Shown: positions 11,914 through 23,965, counted from the first letter of the stretch. The stretch is DNA of 64,000 bases from Elmis aenea (GCA_947652605.1 OX393581.1:7196640-7260639); one strand, 5' to 3'. Program-made: numbers and translations. Notes: generated by a model from the letters alone, not told the origin.

Positions 11914-12563
11914 TTTATTAGAATCTTTTGGTTCTTTAAGAAACATTTTTTTCATACATTTATTCCTTTTTAATTTAATTTAATTTTTGAAGTAATAGAT
12001 GTTAGGATGTTTTTTCTGTATTATTTTTAAACTCATCATAAAAATAATTACAAGAAATATTCTTGTAATTGTATGCATTAAGTTTAAGTTCGAATATTAA
12101 ATGAACTTCACTAAACATTCTCATTTCAAAAAAGGGTAACCGAAAAAGAGAACAAAAGTGAACATTTTTACATGAAAAAAGAAAAAGAAATATCAGAATT
12201 AAAAAACAGAAAATGTTTTTTTAAAGTGATATTCTGGCAACCCTATGTAAATGAATTTAATAATATTAAATTATAAGGTTCGGCCACATCATTTTAAGCC
12301 TGTTCTAAGTCCTCAATTAAATTGATAAATTTAATATCATCCATAATAAAAGAAAACAACAACTCACAACACACACAAAGGTTACGATTTGAGTGCAAAG
12401 CGAGCGGTATTTGCCAAGAGGAGTGGGTCTACCCACTCGCGTAGAACGCGAATGGAGCGCCTGCGAGAGGAGACGTTGGGAATACGATTGTCAGTGTTGT
12501 GCACCCCTAGCGTTCAACGGTAGCGATATCGCTGAACAGGAGCAGTTGAGAATACCAGCCCAG
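11914..12563 (+). repeat. 650-bp dispersed repeat, copy A
   Basis: Almost the same sequence occurs at 25888-26554, about 14 kb away in the same orientation, with small indels and scattered substitutions. An AT-rich 5' part is followed by a GC-rich 170-bp tail from about 12390. The tail holds short palindromes, including AGCGATATCGCT at 12522-12533 inside a GTTC...GAAC stem. I see no RT, transposase, clear tRNA-like boxes or terminal repeat. The two copies end at the same point (ccag), so the right boundary is real. Confidence 0.8.
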
Positions 12564-14040
12564 ATCGGCGCTACTAAAAATCGGGAGGACATGACACACA
12601 ATTTTTAAAAAATTCCAAAATACAGTGTCGCAAAAGTGACTGTCTACTTTGGTGAATTTTATTAATTTTGGTACAATTATTTAATTATTAAGAAGAAGAA
12701 TATTTTTATAATTTTAAATGGGAATTGTAGTGAAAATTAAAAAAATACCCTCTTTTAATTGCGTATCTGAACTAATTTTATACAATAATTGATTCACATT
12801 CCACTCAAACGGTTTGTATATTATTTAAATGATGATTGTACCATCTGATGAATATTTATGAAATTCAAAACCGCTTAATAATAATTATTACAAACAAAAA
12901 GTGGCACAACAAAAAAAATCTATTTGCAATAAAAAAATTATCATTAACCAATTGACTTATTTATATAAAAAAAAAAAATTATTAATTTTTTACTTACACG
13001 TTGCTTTTTTTTATTTACTATTTAAAATAGTTCCTGACTTACCAGCATCCTACTTTTTGCTTGTCTACTTCGAGCAGCGGTTAACGCGATGTAACAAATT
13101 AACAGACAAACATACAAGAACCGTCGGCTATTTCCATGATTAGTAAGGCCGAGTGTAATGGCAGAGGTTGGCATTTTGATTGAGCTCCAGCGTCCGCCGT
13201 CCAAGTGTATTTACTAATAGTGAGCTAATGACATGACTCGGTCCGGGTTACGTACTGAAGGATCACGAATTTGCGGCCGATTCTGTCGTGGTTTCGTTCC
13301 TCTCATTTACATACGTACGTTTGCTTGTTAACTTTCAAGTATGTGCTCCTATCAAGTAGGCCTTAAACGAATGTGGGAATCTTTCGAATTGTGTGGACTT
13401 AGCTACCGATACATCGACTTGTTTAAATTAAAAGTAAATAACTTTACATTTCTGTTTAAATATTTAAAAATATTATGCTCTGTATTCAGTGCTTGCTTCA
13501 AGTTATGTTACCGGACAACGCAAGATATTCTTGTCTTTATGTAGCTGCAAATTATTACATTTAGTGAAACTGTCTTCTTGAAGCGTTAAATAATCTTAAA
13601 ATGCTCTAAAATTTATAATATTCAAATGGTAAAATACTTAACGTTATTTATATTAAATTACACAAAAAATATACAGAATCCGCCTAAGAAACAGTATACG
13701 CCCAAAATTCTTCTTTCAGACTCTATTTCTATTACATATCAACATAGCTAACTCGTGATAATGTTAGGTTTCTAGGTTGAAGTCCGAAAAACAAGTTTAA
13801 AAACACTTTTATTATTAGCTACCCCTTATCTTCACCAAAAATATGATAAATGTCTGTTAAAAGAACGTAAAACATAAAATTTTCTGTATTTTGAAAGATG
13901 TTATTCAATAGTGTAAAGGTTATGATATCATAATATTTTAAGTATGAATACCCCAGCTTTATCATAGATTTAATAGGTAGTGAATACTGTTTGTTTTTAT
14001 ATTCAAAAATTTATGTTTTTCGAAAAATGGTCAATCCATC
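12564..14040. other. unannotated DNA with a GC-richer patch
   Basis: No gene is supported. 13140-13330 is less AT-rich than its surroundings and carries no obvious repeat; it could be a conserved non-coding or exon-flanking segment, but nothing in the sequence proves it. Confidence 0.4.
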
Positions 14041-14321
14041 TTAACCCTCGTCAGGCGGCATAATTTTACAACGTAACAGGCGGTAAAGGTACAATTGTAC
14101 CTTCATATATTCTGTATGAAAATTCTTAGTAAATAATTTTTTTTTATACGCAAATGGATAATATTTAATAACTACACATTGCTTAAGTCATGTTTTGTGA
14201 TATTTTGCTTATTTCAACACTACTTAGATATTTTATTTTGATTCTATAACGGGCACCTGCAAAAAGATGCTGAATATTTGCGTTCTTATCACAACATAAG
14301 TAGACCTTTGATACACATTCA

Positions 14322-14462
14322 TTATTTGAAGAATTTGATTCTGAATATGAGGAAGAATCATATGTTGCATCTGATGACAAAAACTATGTACCACCAGCGG
14401 ATGTTTCAGCTGAGAAAAAGTCAGACATCGAGCAAGAAATGGTCATAGAGCAGGAAAAATAA
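14322..14462 (+). pseudogene. piggyBac transposase N-terminal acidic segment
   Basis: The plus frame reads an acidic stretch (LFEEFDSEYEEESYVASDD, then VPPADVSAEKKSD) ending at TAA 14460-14462. After a frameshift, 14464-14620 continues with SVEDEPVSQSVDGIWTAKDG and LLSTQTRSRNIIRQRGG. Acidic, low-conservation N-termini are usual in piggyBac transposases. There is no start codon in frame with this segment, and the following DDE core is missing. Confidence 0.65.
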
Positions 14463-14712
14463 TACGACAAGAAGAAGCGTTGAGGATGAGCCTGTATCTC
14501 AAAGTGTGGATGGCATTTGGACTGCTAAGGATGGAACTCAATAGCATATTGATCCACTGCTAAGTACACAAACAAGATCTCGTAACATCATACGACAAAG
14601 AGGTGGGTACAGTGAGAAAAAACAAGAGATTTATGTCAAGCAACCTGCCAAAAAAAGGCCTGTAAATTCGACCAATTTTGCCTAAAATCGTGATGCAACA
14701 ATCTGTTCATAT

Positions 14713-15385
14713 GTGACAAAAAAGAATAAATCAGTCGTGCTTTTGTCATCCATGCAAATGACGGGAGAAGTCGATGGGACACAAGCACCCAAGCCAGAAA
14801 TGGTAAACTATTACAACAATTCCAAAGGCAGAGTTGATGTTATGGACAAAATGTTAGGCGAGTACACTGTGAAACGAAGAACATTGCGTTGGCCTCTAGC
14901 ATTTTTCTATAACATGTTTGACGTCACTGGGTTAGCATCCTGCATCATCTACAGAGAACACAATCCACGGCTCAGGACCAACGATCAACGAAGAAAGATC
15001 CTGAAAGATTTGGCCAATCAGTTATGTGCCTGCAATCGAAGCTCGTGGTACAAACCGGATGTCGATGAGAAACCATTTTCTTCGATGTGCAGTAGAAATG
15101 GTGCTTGGACGACGGATTGTGGTAGCACCAGAGGCAGCAGGTCCTCAAGTACCTCATGGTAGTCGCGGATCATCACGTCTCGTTGGCAGTTGTTATGTCT
15201 GCCGAGAACCGAATCGGAAACAACGTAAGACTAGGAAGTCCTGCGTAGTTTGCGCGAAACCTGTTTGCGATGAACACTCTAACAAAGATGGACGTAGCAT
15301 TACTTGTGAAGAAAATGAATTAAAAAATGTTCTAAAGTTTTCTTTTATAAATAAATGTAAATCAACTATTTCTTACTATTTTTAA
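14713..15385 (+). pseudogene. piggyBac transposase C-terminal half
   Basis: The frame from 14713 reads PKPEMVNYYNNSKGRVDVMD, then EYTVKRRTLRWPLAFFYNM, the last part of the piggyBac catalytic domain (YN..KG.VD.MD with its terminal Asp, RR..RWP...FY). A +1 shift near 15024 joins it to a frame that runs through SCYVCREPNRKQRKTRKSC and VVCAKPVCDEH, the cysteine-rich zinc domain (CxxC, CxxC, C-H). The first catalytic Asp residues are lost with the deletion upstream, so the protein cannot work. Confidence 0.88.
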
Positions 15386-15674
15386 AAGTAAAATACTATA
15401 AAAAAAATATTTTTTCCCCCATAATTTCATACAAAATAACAAAATATATGAAGGTACTTGTACCTATGCCGCCTGTTATGGATGGAGAAATAACTTGACC
15501 CCTTATCTCGGAAGAGGGGAAATATTTTTCTGAAATTTAGCTCATCTTATAATCTAGATCAAAAATGTAGAGATGTCACAAAATTTTAGCCCTCTACGGT
15601 TTCCAGAAAAAAAGTTATTGCAATTTAAAAACTAAAAAGTTACAATTGTACCTATGCCGCCTGACAAGGGTTAA

Positions 15675-16649
15675 ATAATTTTTTAACCAATTAACAACTT
15701 CTTATTTCGTCTGAATTATAAATTTCGATATAATGCTGACGATTTTATTGTTTTTCATAGACGTTAAAGTGTCGTAAATATCTTTAAAGGACAAAATTGA
15801 TATTTATTGAACCGAAACGTGAAATTAACTAAATAAATTGCGCCGTATAATGCTCACATATTTTACTACAAATTTATGGAAGTGTTTGCAACACTTTCAC
15901 TACAAAAGGCGTATTAAACTTTACCGATATGGCATATTTACAGTAAAACATACTTGCATTTTCCAGTTATGAAGACCGCACAGCTTGAAACAAGCTGCTG
16001 TCGTTTTACATTAGCAACAATTTATGCCTCATTTCGTGGTGTAGGAGTCTTTCATAGAGATCTAAAGAAGTGTTAGTATTCTTATAGATATAATCGTTGC
16101 TCATGCCATAACTTAGCATTGTTTGGTTTAGTGATTGATTAAAAAAATACTAGAAAAATCCGGCGGTAGGTAATTCTTTATATTACCTCGAACAATGACT
16201 TTGATATAAAACAAATTTTAATATTTATGGTGTATACAGGAAAACACACGTGTGTTTAAATATAAAAGCGAAGTATTTATTGGATGCCATTAAATATCTC
16301 TGAGTTAAGAAAGTTTGATGGCAACACCATTTTAAATCTGTATATAATTTGGGAGTTTGGACTTGACTCTTTGACGGGTATAAACATTAAACAAAATATC
16401 CTAGAATATAATGGTAACTATACAAGTACAAGACTTTTTTTAATTTTAGAAATTTAAAAATTGTTGAAACGGGTTTTGGCTTTTAAAAAGAGATCATTCG
16501 AAGAAATAAAACGTGATTTTTTATAAATCAATTTAAGTTATTTACCGTTTCACTTAAAAGTCCAACTTTTTATTAAGAGATTAAGCATAGTATAAAAATG
16601 CTTATTTTATTAGTTACTCTAAATTTGTTTTGTTGGCATGAAGCGATTC
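15675..16649. other. unannotated AT-rich DNA
   Basis: Nothing recognisable between the piggyBac element and the LINE fragment. Confidence 0.5.
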
Positions 16650-17200
16650 TGTAACTAAACTTTTCTTTTTATATTTATAACCCAGGTTTTTTTTTTTTTG
16701 GTTAATATTTTCCTTAATTTCAGTAATTACTTCATTAGGTGTTGTAAGTCTGATTTCATTGTTTTCTTGAAGGATATCTTTCCAATCAGGAGCTCCCTCG
16801 TTTTCTCCATGTGGTTGGAATGTTTTTTTCTAAATGATCTGCGAATGTTTTGGCTTTTTGTTCACTATTTTGGGCCCATTTTCCAACCTGCTGTCTTATT
16901 GGCGGAATTTGTACGATTGATCTTTTTTTTTGTTTGGTCGTTTTTCATAGAGAATAGTTGGTGCTACTATCATCTGTTAATTCTTTGTGGTAAGCATTTA
17001 TTGAACCATTTTTGATTTGCTTATTTTTCCGTTTAAGTTGTTGACTTCAGTTATTTAATTTTGTTTTATTTTGAGGGGATCTAGATTGTTCCATTTTCTT
17101 TTTAGTTTTCTCTTTTCAGAGACCAACTCTCTCATTTCTTTTGGGTAGTTATTACCCAAGATTCTGCGTTTAAACTCAGGAGTATTTTTACGCCGACGTT
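16650..17200 (-). pseudogene. Jockey-type LINE ORF2 linker fragment
   Basis: Minus-strand frames between 17190 and 16660 read FKRRILGNNYPKEMRELVSE, RKLKRKWNNLDPLKIK, and later IPPIRQQVGKWAQNSEQKAK then TFADHLEKNI. This is the region between endonuclease and RT in Jockey-clade ORF2 (a WK.TK...PPI...G.WA....KA..FA.HL signature). Several stops and frameshifts occur. The endonuclease and RT flanks are absent. The fragment abuts the hAT end starting near 17217. Confidence 0.7.
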
Positions 17201-17216
17201 ACCCCCTTGATTTGAT

Positions 17217-17444
17217 AGAAGAAAAAAATAGATTATTTACTTTCATAAGGTTTATTGAATCTATTTATACGGAGAATACAATTATAAATATAAAAAATAT
17301 AAAATAAATGCGTTAAAATAAATTAATATCCTCAAAAGGATTTCTTTTTATGTAATTTTATTCATGACTATTGAGTCCTCATTGCCCCCAAGAATTTCAG
17401 TTTTACCCCACTTGGGGTAATTTGCTCCGGTTCGCCTACCTCTG
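17217..17444 (-). mobile_element. solo hAT end (CAGAGGTAGGCGAACC type)
   Basis: On the minus strand this begins CAGAGGTAGGCGAACC and continues through ATTACCCCAAGTGGGGTAAA. It is a diverged inverted copy of 42545-42775. CAG-start ends of this kind belong to hAT elements. The opposite end is missing. Confidence 0.7.
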
Positions 17445-17877
17445 TTCTAAACGTAGTGTAGGCTTCCGACAAAGTGTGGCATGATGGTTTAAATTATAAA
17501 CTAAGATCGCTTTTCCCAAAACAATACTCCCAAATTCTTCAGTCCTACATCTCGGAGAGACACTTCAGAATAAAGCAAGAAGAATCTTATTCAGAACTTA
17601 GAAATTAAAGCAGGAGTTCCATAAGAAAGCGTACTAGGTCCGGTCCTATACCTATTGTATAATTTCGATATTCCAAAGCTAGAAAATAATACTATAGCGA
17701 CCTTTGCCGACAAATATTTTAGCAGTAGGAAAAAACAATATAGAATCATCCGAGAAATTACAAGCAGATCAACAACTGGACAAAATTAAAGGCTTAAACC
17801 TTTTGAGTTAGTTTAAGCAAAAGTTTAAAAGCAGAGACTGTGCGGTAGTGTGCACGTTAATAATTAGTGTACTTATA

Positions 17878-19392
17878 CAGGGTGTCCCAGATTACATTTC
17901 CAGCATGGGTATCTCGCTTATTATAAGAGATACAGGTTTGTTTAAATTAGATGAATTATTCCTTAGTATGAGAGGAGCAACAATCAATTTTTAAAAGTAC
18001 AAAATTCCTCGTGCTTCAGATGTTACAGCAAAAAACATGATAATGTCCAATTTCTTTTTTCTCTCATAACTTTTTTGTCTTAATCATTAGAACAATTTTA
18101 TTTGTACTTTCTTAAGGCACTTTTTAATGGAGAATGTAACTGTTATTTTAGATTGTTTTTAACACCTACCATTTTCGAGATATTACCTCTAACTTCATTT
18201 TTTCTTATGGGCCGCGAAGTTGGCTATGGAATAGTTGAATGTGCTTTTTTTTCTTCTTTAAAGTGAGATATTACTTGCTACGTTTATTTTTATAAATAAG
18301 TCACAAAATCAAGAAAAATCGTATTTTACCCAACACTTATCAAGTTATCTATGAAAATAAAAACAAAAAACAACTAATTAAATGTCAAATGGCAGTTACC
18401 GTTTGTCTGCGCTATCATTTATTAGAATTTCACATTATTGTTGTGTAATTCGATAGTCTTTGTAGTAATTGTTATAATCATGGCAACATTTAAAAACAGC
18501 GATTAATTTGACATGTTGAGATACTACATTCTTTGCCATAAAAACTGTGAAGAAGCTGAGCGAATATAATTAGAACCATATCCCGAGAAAGAGCAACGAA
18601 AGATGCGTAATTACAAAAATTTGGAAATAAATTTAAAAGTACTTATATGGTTTTTTCGACGAATCAACCAAAAATCCAAAACAAATTAATAATTAATTAG
18701 AATTATTTATTTTACACAGTTTCTATTGTAAATAATGTGGCATTTCAACATATAAAATTTTTAATTAGTTGTAAATGTGCCCATAATTATATGATAAAAA
18801 ATTTGCTACGAAGACTATCGAATTACACAACAATACTATAAAATTCTAATAAATGATACCGCAGACAAATGGTAACTGTCATTTGACAAATAATTAGTTG
18901 TTTTTGTTTTTATTATTATAGATAACTTGATAAGTGATAAGTAAAATACGATTTTTCTTGATTTTGTGACTTATTTATAAAAATAAACGTAGCAAGTAAT
19001 ATCTCATTGTAAAGAGAAAAAAAAAGCACATTCAACTATTCCATACCCAACTTTGCGGCCCATAAGAAAAAATGATGTTAGGGGTAATATCTCGAAAATG
19101 GTAGGTGTTAAAAACAATCTAAAATAACAGTCAAATTCTCCATTAAAAAATGCCTTAAGAAAGTACAAATACAATTGTTCTAATGATTAAGACAAAAAAG
19201 TTATGAGAGAAAAAAGAAATTGGACATTTTCATATTTTTTGCTATAACATATGAAGCACGAGGAATTTTGTACTTTTAAAAATTGATTGTGGCTCCTCCC
19301 ATACCAAGGAATAATTCATCTAATTTAAGCAAACCTGTATCTCTTATAATAAGCGAGATCCCCATGCTGGAAATGTAATCTGGGACACCCTG
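17878..19392. mobile_element. 1.5-kb mariner-type foldback, 588-bp arms
   Basis: Flanked by TA (17876-17877 and 19393-19394). The left arm 17878-18465 and right arm 18806-19392 are reverse complements with few differences, starting CAGGGTGTCCCAGATTACAT. The 340-bp centre carries a transposase N-terminal fragment (18480 on). TA targets and CAGGG ends fit a Tc1/mariner-superfamily element with unusually long inverted repeats. The catalytic part of the gene is absent, so it would need transposase supplied in trans. Confidence 0.9.
18480..18695 (+). pseudogene. transposase helix-turn-helix fragment inside foldback
   Basis: From the ATG at 18480 the frame reads MATFKNSD, a stop, then FDMLRYYILCHKNCEEAERI, and after another stop LEPYPEKEQRKMRNYKNL. 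The pattern (Y/F..DM...Y......A...Y...YP.R..P....F) resembles the DUF4817-type helix-turn-helix domain at the N-terminus of one insect mariner-like transposase group. The sequence after it does not encode a DDE core. Its position between the arms identifies the arms' own transposase family. Confidence 0.6.
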
Positions 19393-19394
19393 TA

Positions 19395-22085
19395 TATAAG
19401 CAAACCAAGGACTTTTATTGGGTAAACCTTACACTAAGTTTGAACATTATTAATTTAGGTTACAAGTAAACTGCCCATTGGTCTTAAAGACTAGATTGCA
19501 TTGTTATATACTCTATGTGTTTAAATATATATTTTAAATGAATCACTTAAACATTTCAAACATTTAGAAGAAAAAAATTGTTTAGTGCACAAAACGAGCT
19601 GAGAACTTTAAAATGTGCCCTGCAGTTTTATGCATTATTAATCATTTGAACTGAATTAAATTATACCAAGCAAATATTTCAAATAACTGTTTACCAATTT
19701 AGCTCTGCGCCAATTTAAAAATACTAAACACAATCCGAACGCCTTTAATAGTTCAAATTGCATCGTGACGTTCGTCCACTAACAATTGCTAATTAATAGA
19801 CTGCTAATGACATTGTTGCATAATTAGTCCCTGATATTTATAATTATTGAGTTACATATTTACAACGGTCTGCATACCTCTGTTCTTAAATACCGTGGAT
19901 GTTTCGTTTAAAGCATTATTTAGTATTATAAAATCCAGGTCGATTTCCACACACGAAATTGATCGCGAACCAGCAAATGTGTTAAAATTGGGAGTGAATT
20001 TTGCCCAAGAAACACGTGTAATAACTTATAAACACTTAATGAAAAATATAGGCCTCGGGGCATGGTCCGGGTATGTTTCAACCACGTTCGAAATCCCGCA
20101 AATTTCTGAGCGGTATTAATTTCGGACGCCGTGACGTGGGGCCCAATTCATCGCTGTTATGAGGATATAATACTCCGTTTAATTCATACGTTCCGAAATT
20201 TGCATCATCATAATTCATTTCGACTAAACCAAAATTGCAAGAGCATGCGTATCGTACATATATCAGCGTTCGATCAGTTCCCTCAACCAATTAAACGAGC
20301 CGTACATAGATTTAAAATTTCACAGTTTAAATTGGAACAATTTAGTTGATTTTACTTCATTATATACAAGGTACGGGTTCGAGTTGGCCACCAACAAGAA
20401 CATCTTGCAGTTGGTCTGCGTTTAATTTCATCATTTAGACCACTTAGGATGCAAATTATATTTTTTAGCTATGTGCAAACATGAACTTTGTAGAATTCTG
20501 TTTATTTTTAGCGTTTTTCAAGAGTTATACTTGAGGCAAGATAATCTATTAGCTAACTCTGTTATAGATAAAGAGTAAAAACCAATTTTTCGAAAGTTAT
20601 AAGTGATCATTAGCTATATAATCTAAACTCATTTTTAATCACAGTAAGTGTTTTGTTTTCAAGCACTGATATGTACTTTGTTAATTTAAATGAAACATCC
20701 TGTCAATATTGAACTTTTGATATCTCAAATAAAATTGTCTTTAAATCATTTCTGATATTTTTCAATCTAAAAGCAACCATTTTTGAGTAATTTACTTATA
20801 AGAAAAAATAATACCTAGTATTTAACAACTTAAGAATCCCAAAGTAGTTTTTTAGTAATTGCTGATTTATTGGAAAAAAAATACACACCGTATGTTTTAT
20901 GCTTAGCTTATTTTGCTGAATATTAAGTCTAAATATAATTTTTTTTTTAAATAATATAGAATGCCGTACAAATTTTTACGTTTTGTTACTGAATATTTAA
21001 TTATCTTCCTAAAAACAATATTAGCATGTTTTATGTTTATAAATATATGTCTAGAACTATTGCAATTTTAATCATAAATTGGAACTTCTTGTGCAAAAGC
21101 ATTTAAATAAGTGTTTGGGAATTAACATAAAATTATAATTACAATTGAAATACAATTATTATGGTATGACTTTCAACCTGTACATTTTTATGAGTTATAA
21201 CTTTTAAACAATCGCAATGAAAATTAGATGTATATTCATTGACCTGTTAAACTAATATAGTTAAAGTTAAATGAACGGCAATTTTTATTTGTGTTGTGTA
21301 AATGGTCGATGCATTCAAGATTTAATTATTACAGTAATATTTGAGTTTTTTTTAAATTATGAACCATAAATTTATATGCAGAATTGGGTATTTAAAATCA
21401 CAGAAAAAGTTACAAAAAAAAAAAAAAGTTTTAGAAACATACAATTCAACAAATTTTCTCCATAAATCAAAGCTAACCTTTAAATTTAAATTTTAGATTT
21501 ATTAGCAAAATTTATTTGTTAATAAACAACTCAAAAAAAGGATGAAACTTTTGTTGTTTGTATAATACAATTCATTCAGCCTAACCTTAGACAGTTTAGG
21601 GAACTGGTCATAAACAAACAATATTGGAAACAAATTGAACATAATGTTTACTTTTTAACAACGACAGAACGCGAGTTTATACCAAAATAATGTAGTACAA
21701 TTCGATAACTTAATTCAGTTAACAACTTTTTAGAAAACTACATACATTTTTGACTTTCCTTACATTTTTGACTTTCCTAACTTTTGTAAAGTCTAAATCC
21801 GAAATAAATAATAAAATAATTGTTAAAAACCTGTAGTTTTGGCAGCTAGCACCTATCGGTATAACCCAAAAAGAACTTTTAATAACGGCAATGTTTTAAT
21901 TTAATGGCACTTTTGGATTTTGAAAGCTACTAAAGGTAACAGAGTGTTAAATTTGCAATAATATGAAGAATTTTAGGTTAACTACAAATCTTTCTTTAAA
22001 CTGATAAACTGAACTGTTCCCAAAATAATTTAAAAAACATGAGTTTAGTACAATCTTCAACGCCTTTTTTGATTTTTGAGACAGT
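19395..22085. other. unannotated DNA with weak mariner-arm traces
   Basis: No gene is supported. 20500-20960 has the composition and phrases of decayed mariner arms (aaatgaaacatcctgtcaatatt, atttctgatatttttcaat). A poly-A run lies at about 21415-21427. Confidence 0.4.
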
Positions 22086-22089
22086 TTAA

Positions 22090-22432
22090 AAAATTTGTAT
22101 TTTTATGATTCACAAGGCGTATAAACAACAAGACCCAACAAGCTAGTTATACAATTTTTAATATTTCAGCTAAATATCTGAAACCATTCTTCTGATTGTA
22201 GTTTAATGAAAGAGTATATTAAAAAGGCTGTGAATTTAATTTACCCTAAATAAATATACTGCTAATAACTTTTTATCTCATTCTCTTTGTCTTGATGAAT
22301 CAACGGATGTATCTAATACTGCTCAACTTGTATTTTTTTTCGTGGAGTAGAAATAAAATTAAATGTTACTGAAGAATTATTAGATTTGGTAGGTATGAAA
22401 GGAACTGCAACAGCTGAGAATCTCTGCCTATA
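22090..22432 (+). pseudogene. hAT transposase fragment
   Basis: Plus frames read ASYTIFNISAKYLKPFF (about 22137-22190), KEYIKKAVNLIYPK, then SLCLDESTDVSNTAQLVF from about 22280, and VTEELLDLVGMKGTATAENL to 22430. The LDESTDVS block contains the first catalytic Asp of hAT transposases related to ZBED5/GTF2IRD2-type proteins. A LINE begins at 22433, and I do not see the gene resume on its far side. Several stops are present. Confidence 0.75.
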
Positions 22433-23960
22433 ATAATAATAATAATAATCTTTATTTGTTCTGAATATCCCAAGAAAGGTGTAGAACTTGTCACAATAAT
22501 AATTTACGTACATTACAAATAACATACATAGTTAATAAAAAAGAAAAAACACAGAAAAATGATATTTAAATATAACATTTTACAAAGTCAGCATCATTTA
22601 AATATTCGCTTACTCCATAGTAAGCTTTAGAAATCAGAACTTTTCTTAATTTCTTCTTCAATTCGCGGGTGGGAAGATTTATTATACTCTCAGGTGATGC
22701 GTTAAATTTATTATGTATAGCAATAATTGTGGAGGCTACGTTTTTTTGAAGATAGGTATATTTGAAACAATCGGGTTTTAGGTTTTTTTTATGTCGCGTA
22801 TTGGCTGCATGATTTCTTATATTCTCTTCGAACAGATCTACATTATTTTTTACGAACATGATGGCTTCGAGGATAAATAGACCGTAAAAGGTTAATATTT
22901 CGTTGTCACGAAAAGTTTCTTTGCAGTGATCTCGGTAGTTCAGGCCAAATATATTTCTTATACATCGCTTTTGTATAATGAAGAGGCGTTCTGAGTCACT
23001 AGCGTTACCCCAAAAAATTACAGCATAGCGTAACCTAGATTCGACATATGCATGATATGCAGTTTTGGCCGCGTTTGCATTGACCAATTTTTTTAGGTTT
23101 TTTAGTGCAAAAGGGTACCGTGACAGGCTTTGTGACAGGCGTTCGATATGGTATGACCAGTCCAGTCTAGAGTCAATACATAAACCAAGAAAAGATATTT
23201 TATTAACAACATTTATACTTGTGGAATTATTTTGAAATTTTAAGTCGGAGGTTATTTTACTTTGTGAAAATTTTATAACTTGCGTTTTATTGACGTTTAA
23301 GGTTAGATTATTTAACGTAAACCAATGTTGGAGTTGGCCTAAACAGTCAAAGAGTTTTTGTTTAGAGTTTTTGGAATCTGAGTCACTAATAATGGCAGAT
23401 GTGTCATCGGCAAATTGTATAAGGGAAGTTTTGACAAAATCTGGAAGATCATTTGTGTACAGTATGTATAAGAGGGGGCCCAAGATTGATCCTTGCGGGA
23501 CTCCTTTTTTGATTTTCTTTTTGTTGGATTTTAGAAATCTACCTGACGTGTCTTTTCCGGCAACGTATTGGTTTCTTTCCGAAAGATAAGATGTTATAAG
23601 ATTATGGGCGGTCCCTCGTATACCATAGTGTTCTAATTTCGTTAGCAGTATCTCGTGGTCAACACTATCAAAAGCTTTTGAGAGATCAACACACATGACC
23701 ATGGTGTGTTTGTCTTTGTTGAGGGATTGAAGTACATTTCGGATTGCCATGTAAATAGCACGGGTAGTTGTCTTGCCTTTTCTGAAACCATTTTGAGCGT
23801 TGTTTATTATGCCATAGTGGTCTAAGTAATTTTCAATTCTGTTGTAGATTATTTTTTCAAATATCTTACTGATGTTTGTGAGTATGGCTATGGGCCTATA
23901 GTTTCCTATGTCACTTACATCCCCTTTTTTGTAGATAGGTTTGATTTTTGCATATAATAT
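22433..23960 (-). mobile_element. 5'-truncated CR1/Jockey-like LINE with (ATT)n tail
   Basis: Read on the minus strand, the element runs from about 23960 to a TTA/ATT microsatellite at 22433-22453, the tail form of many CR1- and Jockey-like LINEs. It holds the RT frame below and a short 3' UTR (22454-22565). A diverged 3'-end copy of the same family lies at 28252-28322. It lies next to the hAT fragment that ends at 22432. Confidence 0.85.
22566..23960 (-). CDS. LINE reverse transcriptase, partial
   Basis: The frame is open from about 23960 to the stop at 22566, with 394 codons from the first Met (23750). Upstream of that Met the same frame encodes KIKPIYKKGDVSDIGNYRPI and NAQNGFRKGKTTTRAIY, so the Met is internal and the protein is 5'-truncated. 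RT motifs numbered from the Met: VDLSKAFD (21-28, catalytic Asp 22), GVPQGSILGPLLY (83-95) and FADD (113-116), all intact. A C-terminal region with WG and NIFGLNYRDHCKETF follows. Endonuclease and ORF1 are absent. The catalytic residues are unbroken, which suggests a young insertion, but without its endonuclease it is presumably inactive. Confidence 0.9.
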   Translation of the reverse strand: MLYAKIKPIYKKGDVSDIGNYRPIAILTNISKIFEKIIYNRIENYLDHYGIINNAQNGFRKGKTTTRAIYMAIRNVLQSLNKDKHTMVMCVDLSKAFDSVDHEILLTKLEHYGIRGTAHNLITSYLSERNQYVAGKDTSGRFLKSNKKKIKKGVPQGSILGPLLYILYTNDLPDFVKTSLIQFADDTSAIISDSDSKNSKQKLFDCLGQLQHWFTLNNLTLNVNKTQVIKFSQSKITSDLKFQNNSTSINVVNKISFLGLCIDSRLDWSYHIERLSQSLSRYPFALKNLKKLVNANAAKTAYHAYVESRLRYAVIFWGNASDSERLFIIQKRCIRNIFGLNYRDHCKETFRDNEILTFYGLFILEAIMFVKNNVDLFEENIRNHAANTRHKKNLKPDCFKYTYLQKNVASTIIAIHNKFNASPESIINLPTRELKKKLRKVLISKAYYGVSEYLNDADFVKCYI

Positions 23961-23965
23961 AATAT

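Larger units (their letters stand above)
14041..15674 (+). mobile_element. piggyBac element, internally deleted
   Basis: Bounded by TTAA at 14041-14044 and 15671-15674. The terminal inverted repeats CCCTCGTCAGGCGGCATA (14045-14062) and its complement (15653-15670) match at 17 of 18 positions. Subterminal copies of the same motif (AGGCGG near 14078, GCCGCCTGTTA near 15468) and gtaccttcatatatt/aatatatgaaggtac extend the symmetry. TTAA targets and CCC...GGG ends are diagnostic for piggyBac. The interior carries the two transposase fragments listed separately and lacks most of the catalytic core. Confidence 0.93.

Noticed and set aside
20078..20349. Open frames on both strands of 70-72 codons
   Set aside because: Mutually overlapping, no recognisable motif.
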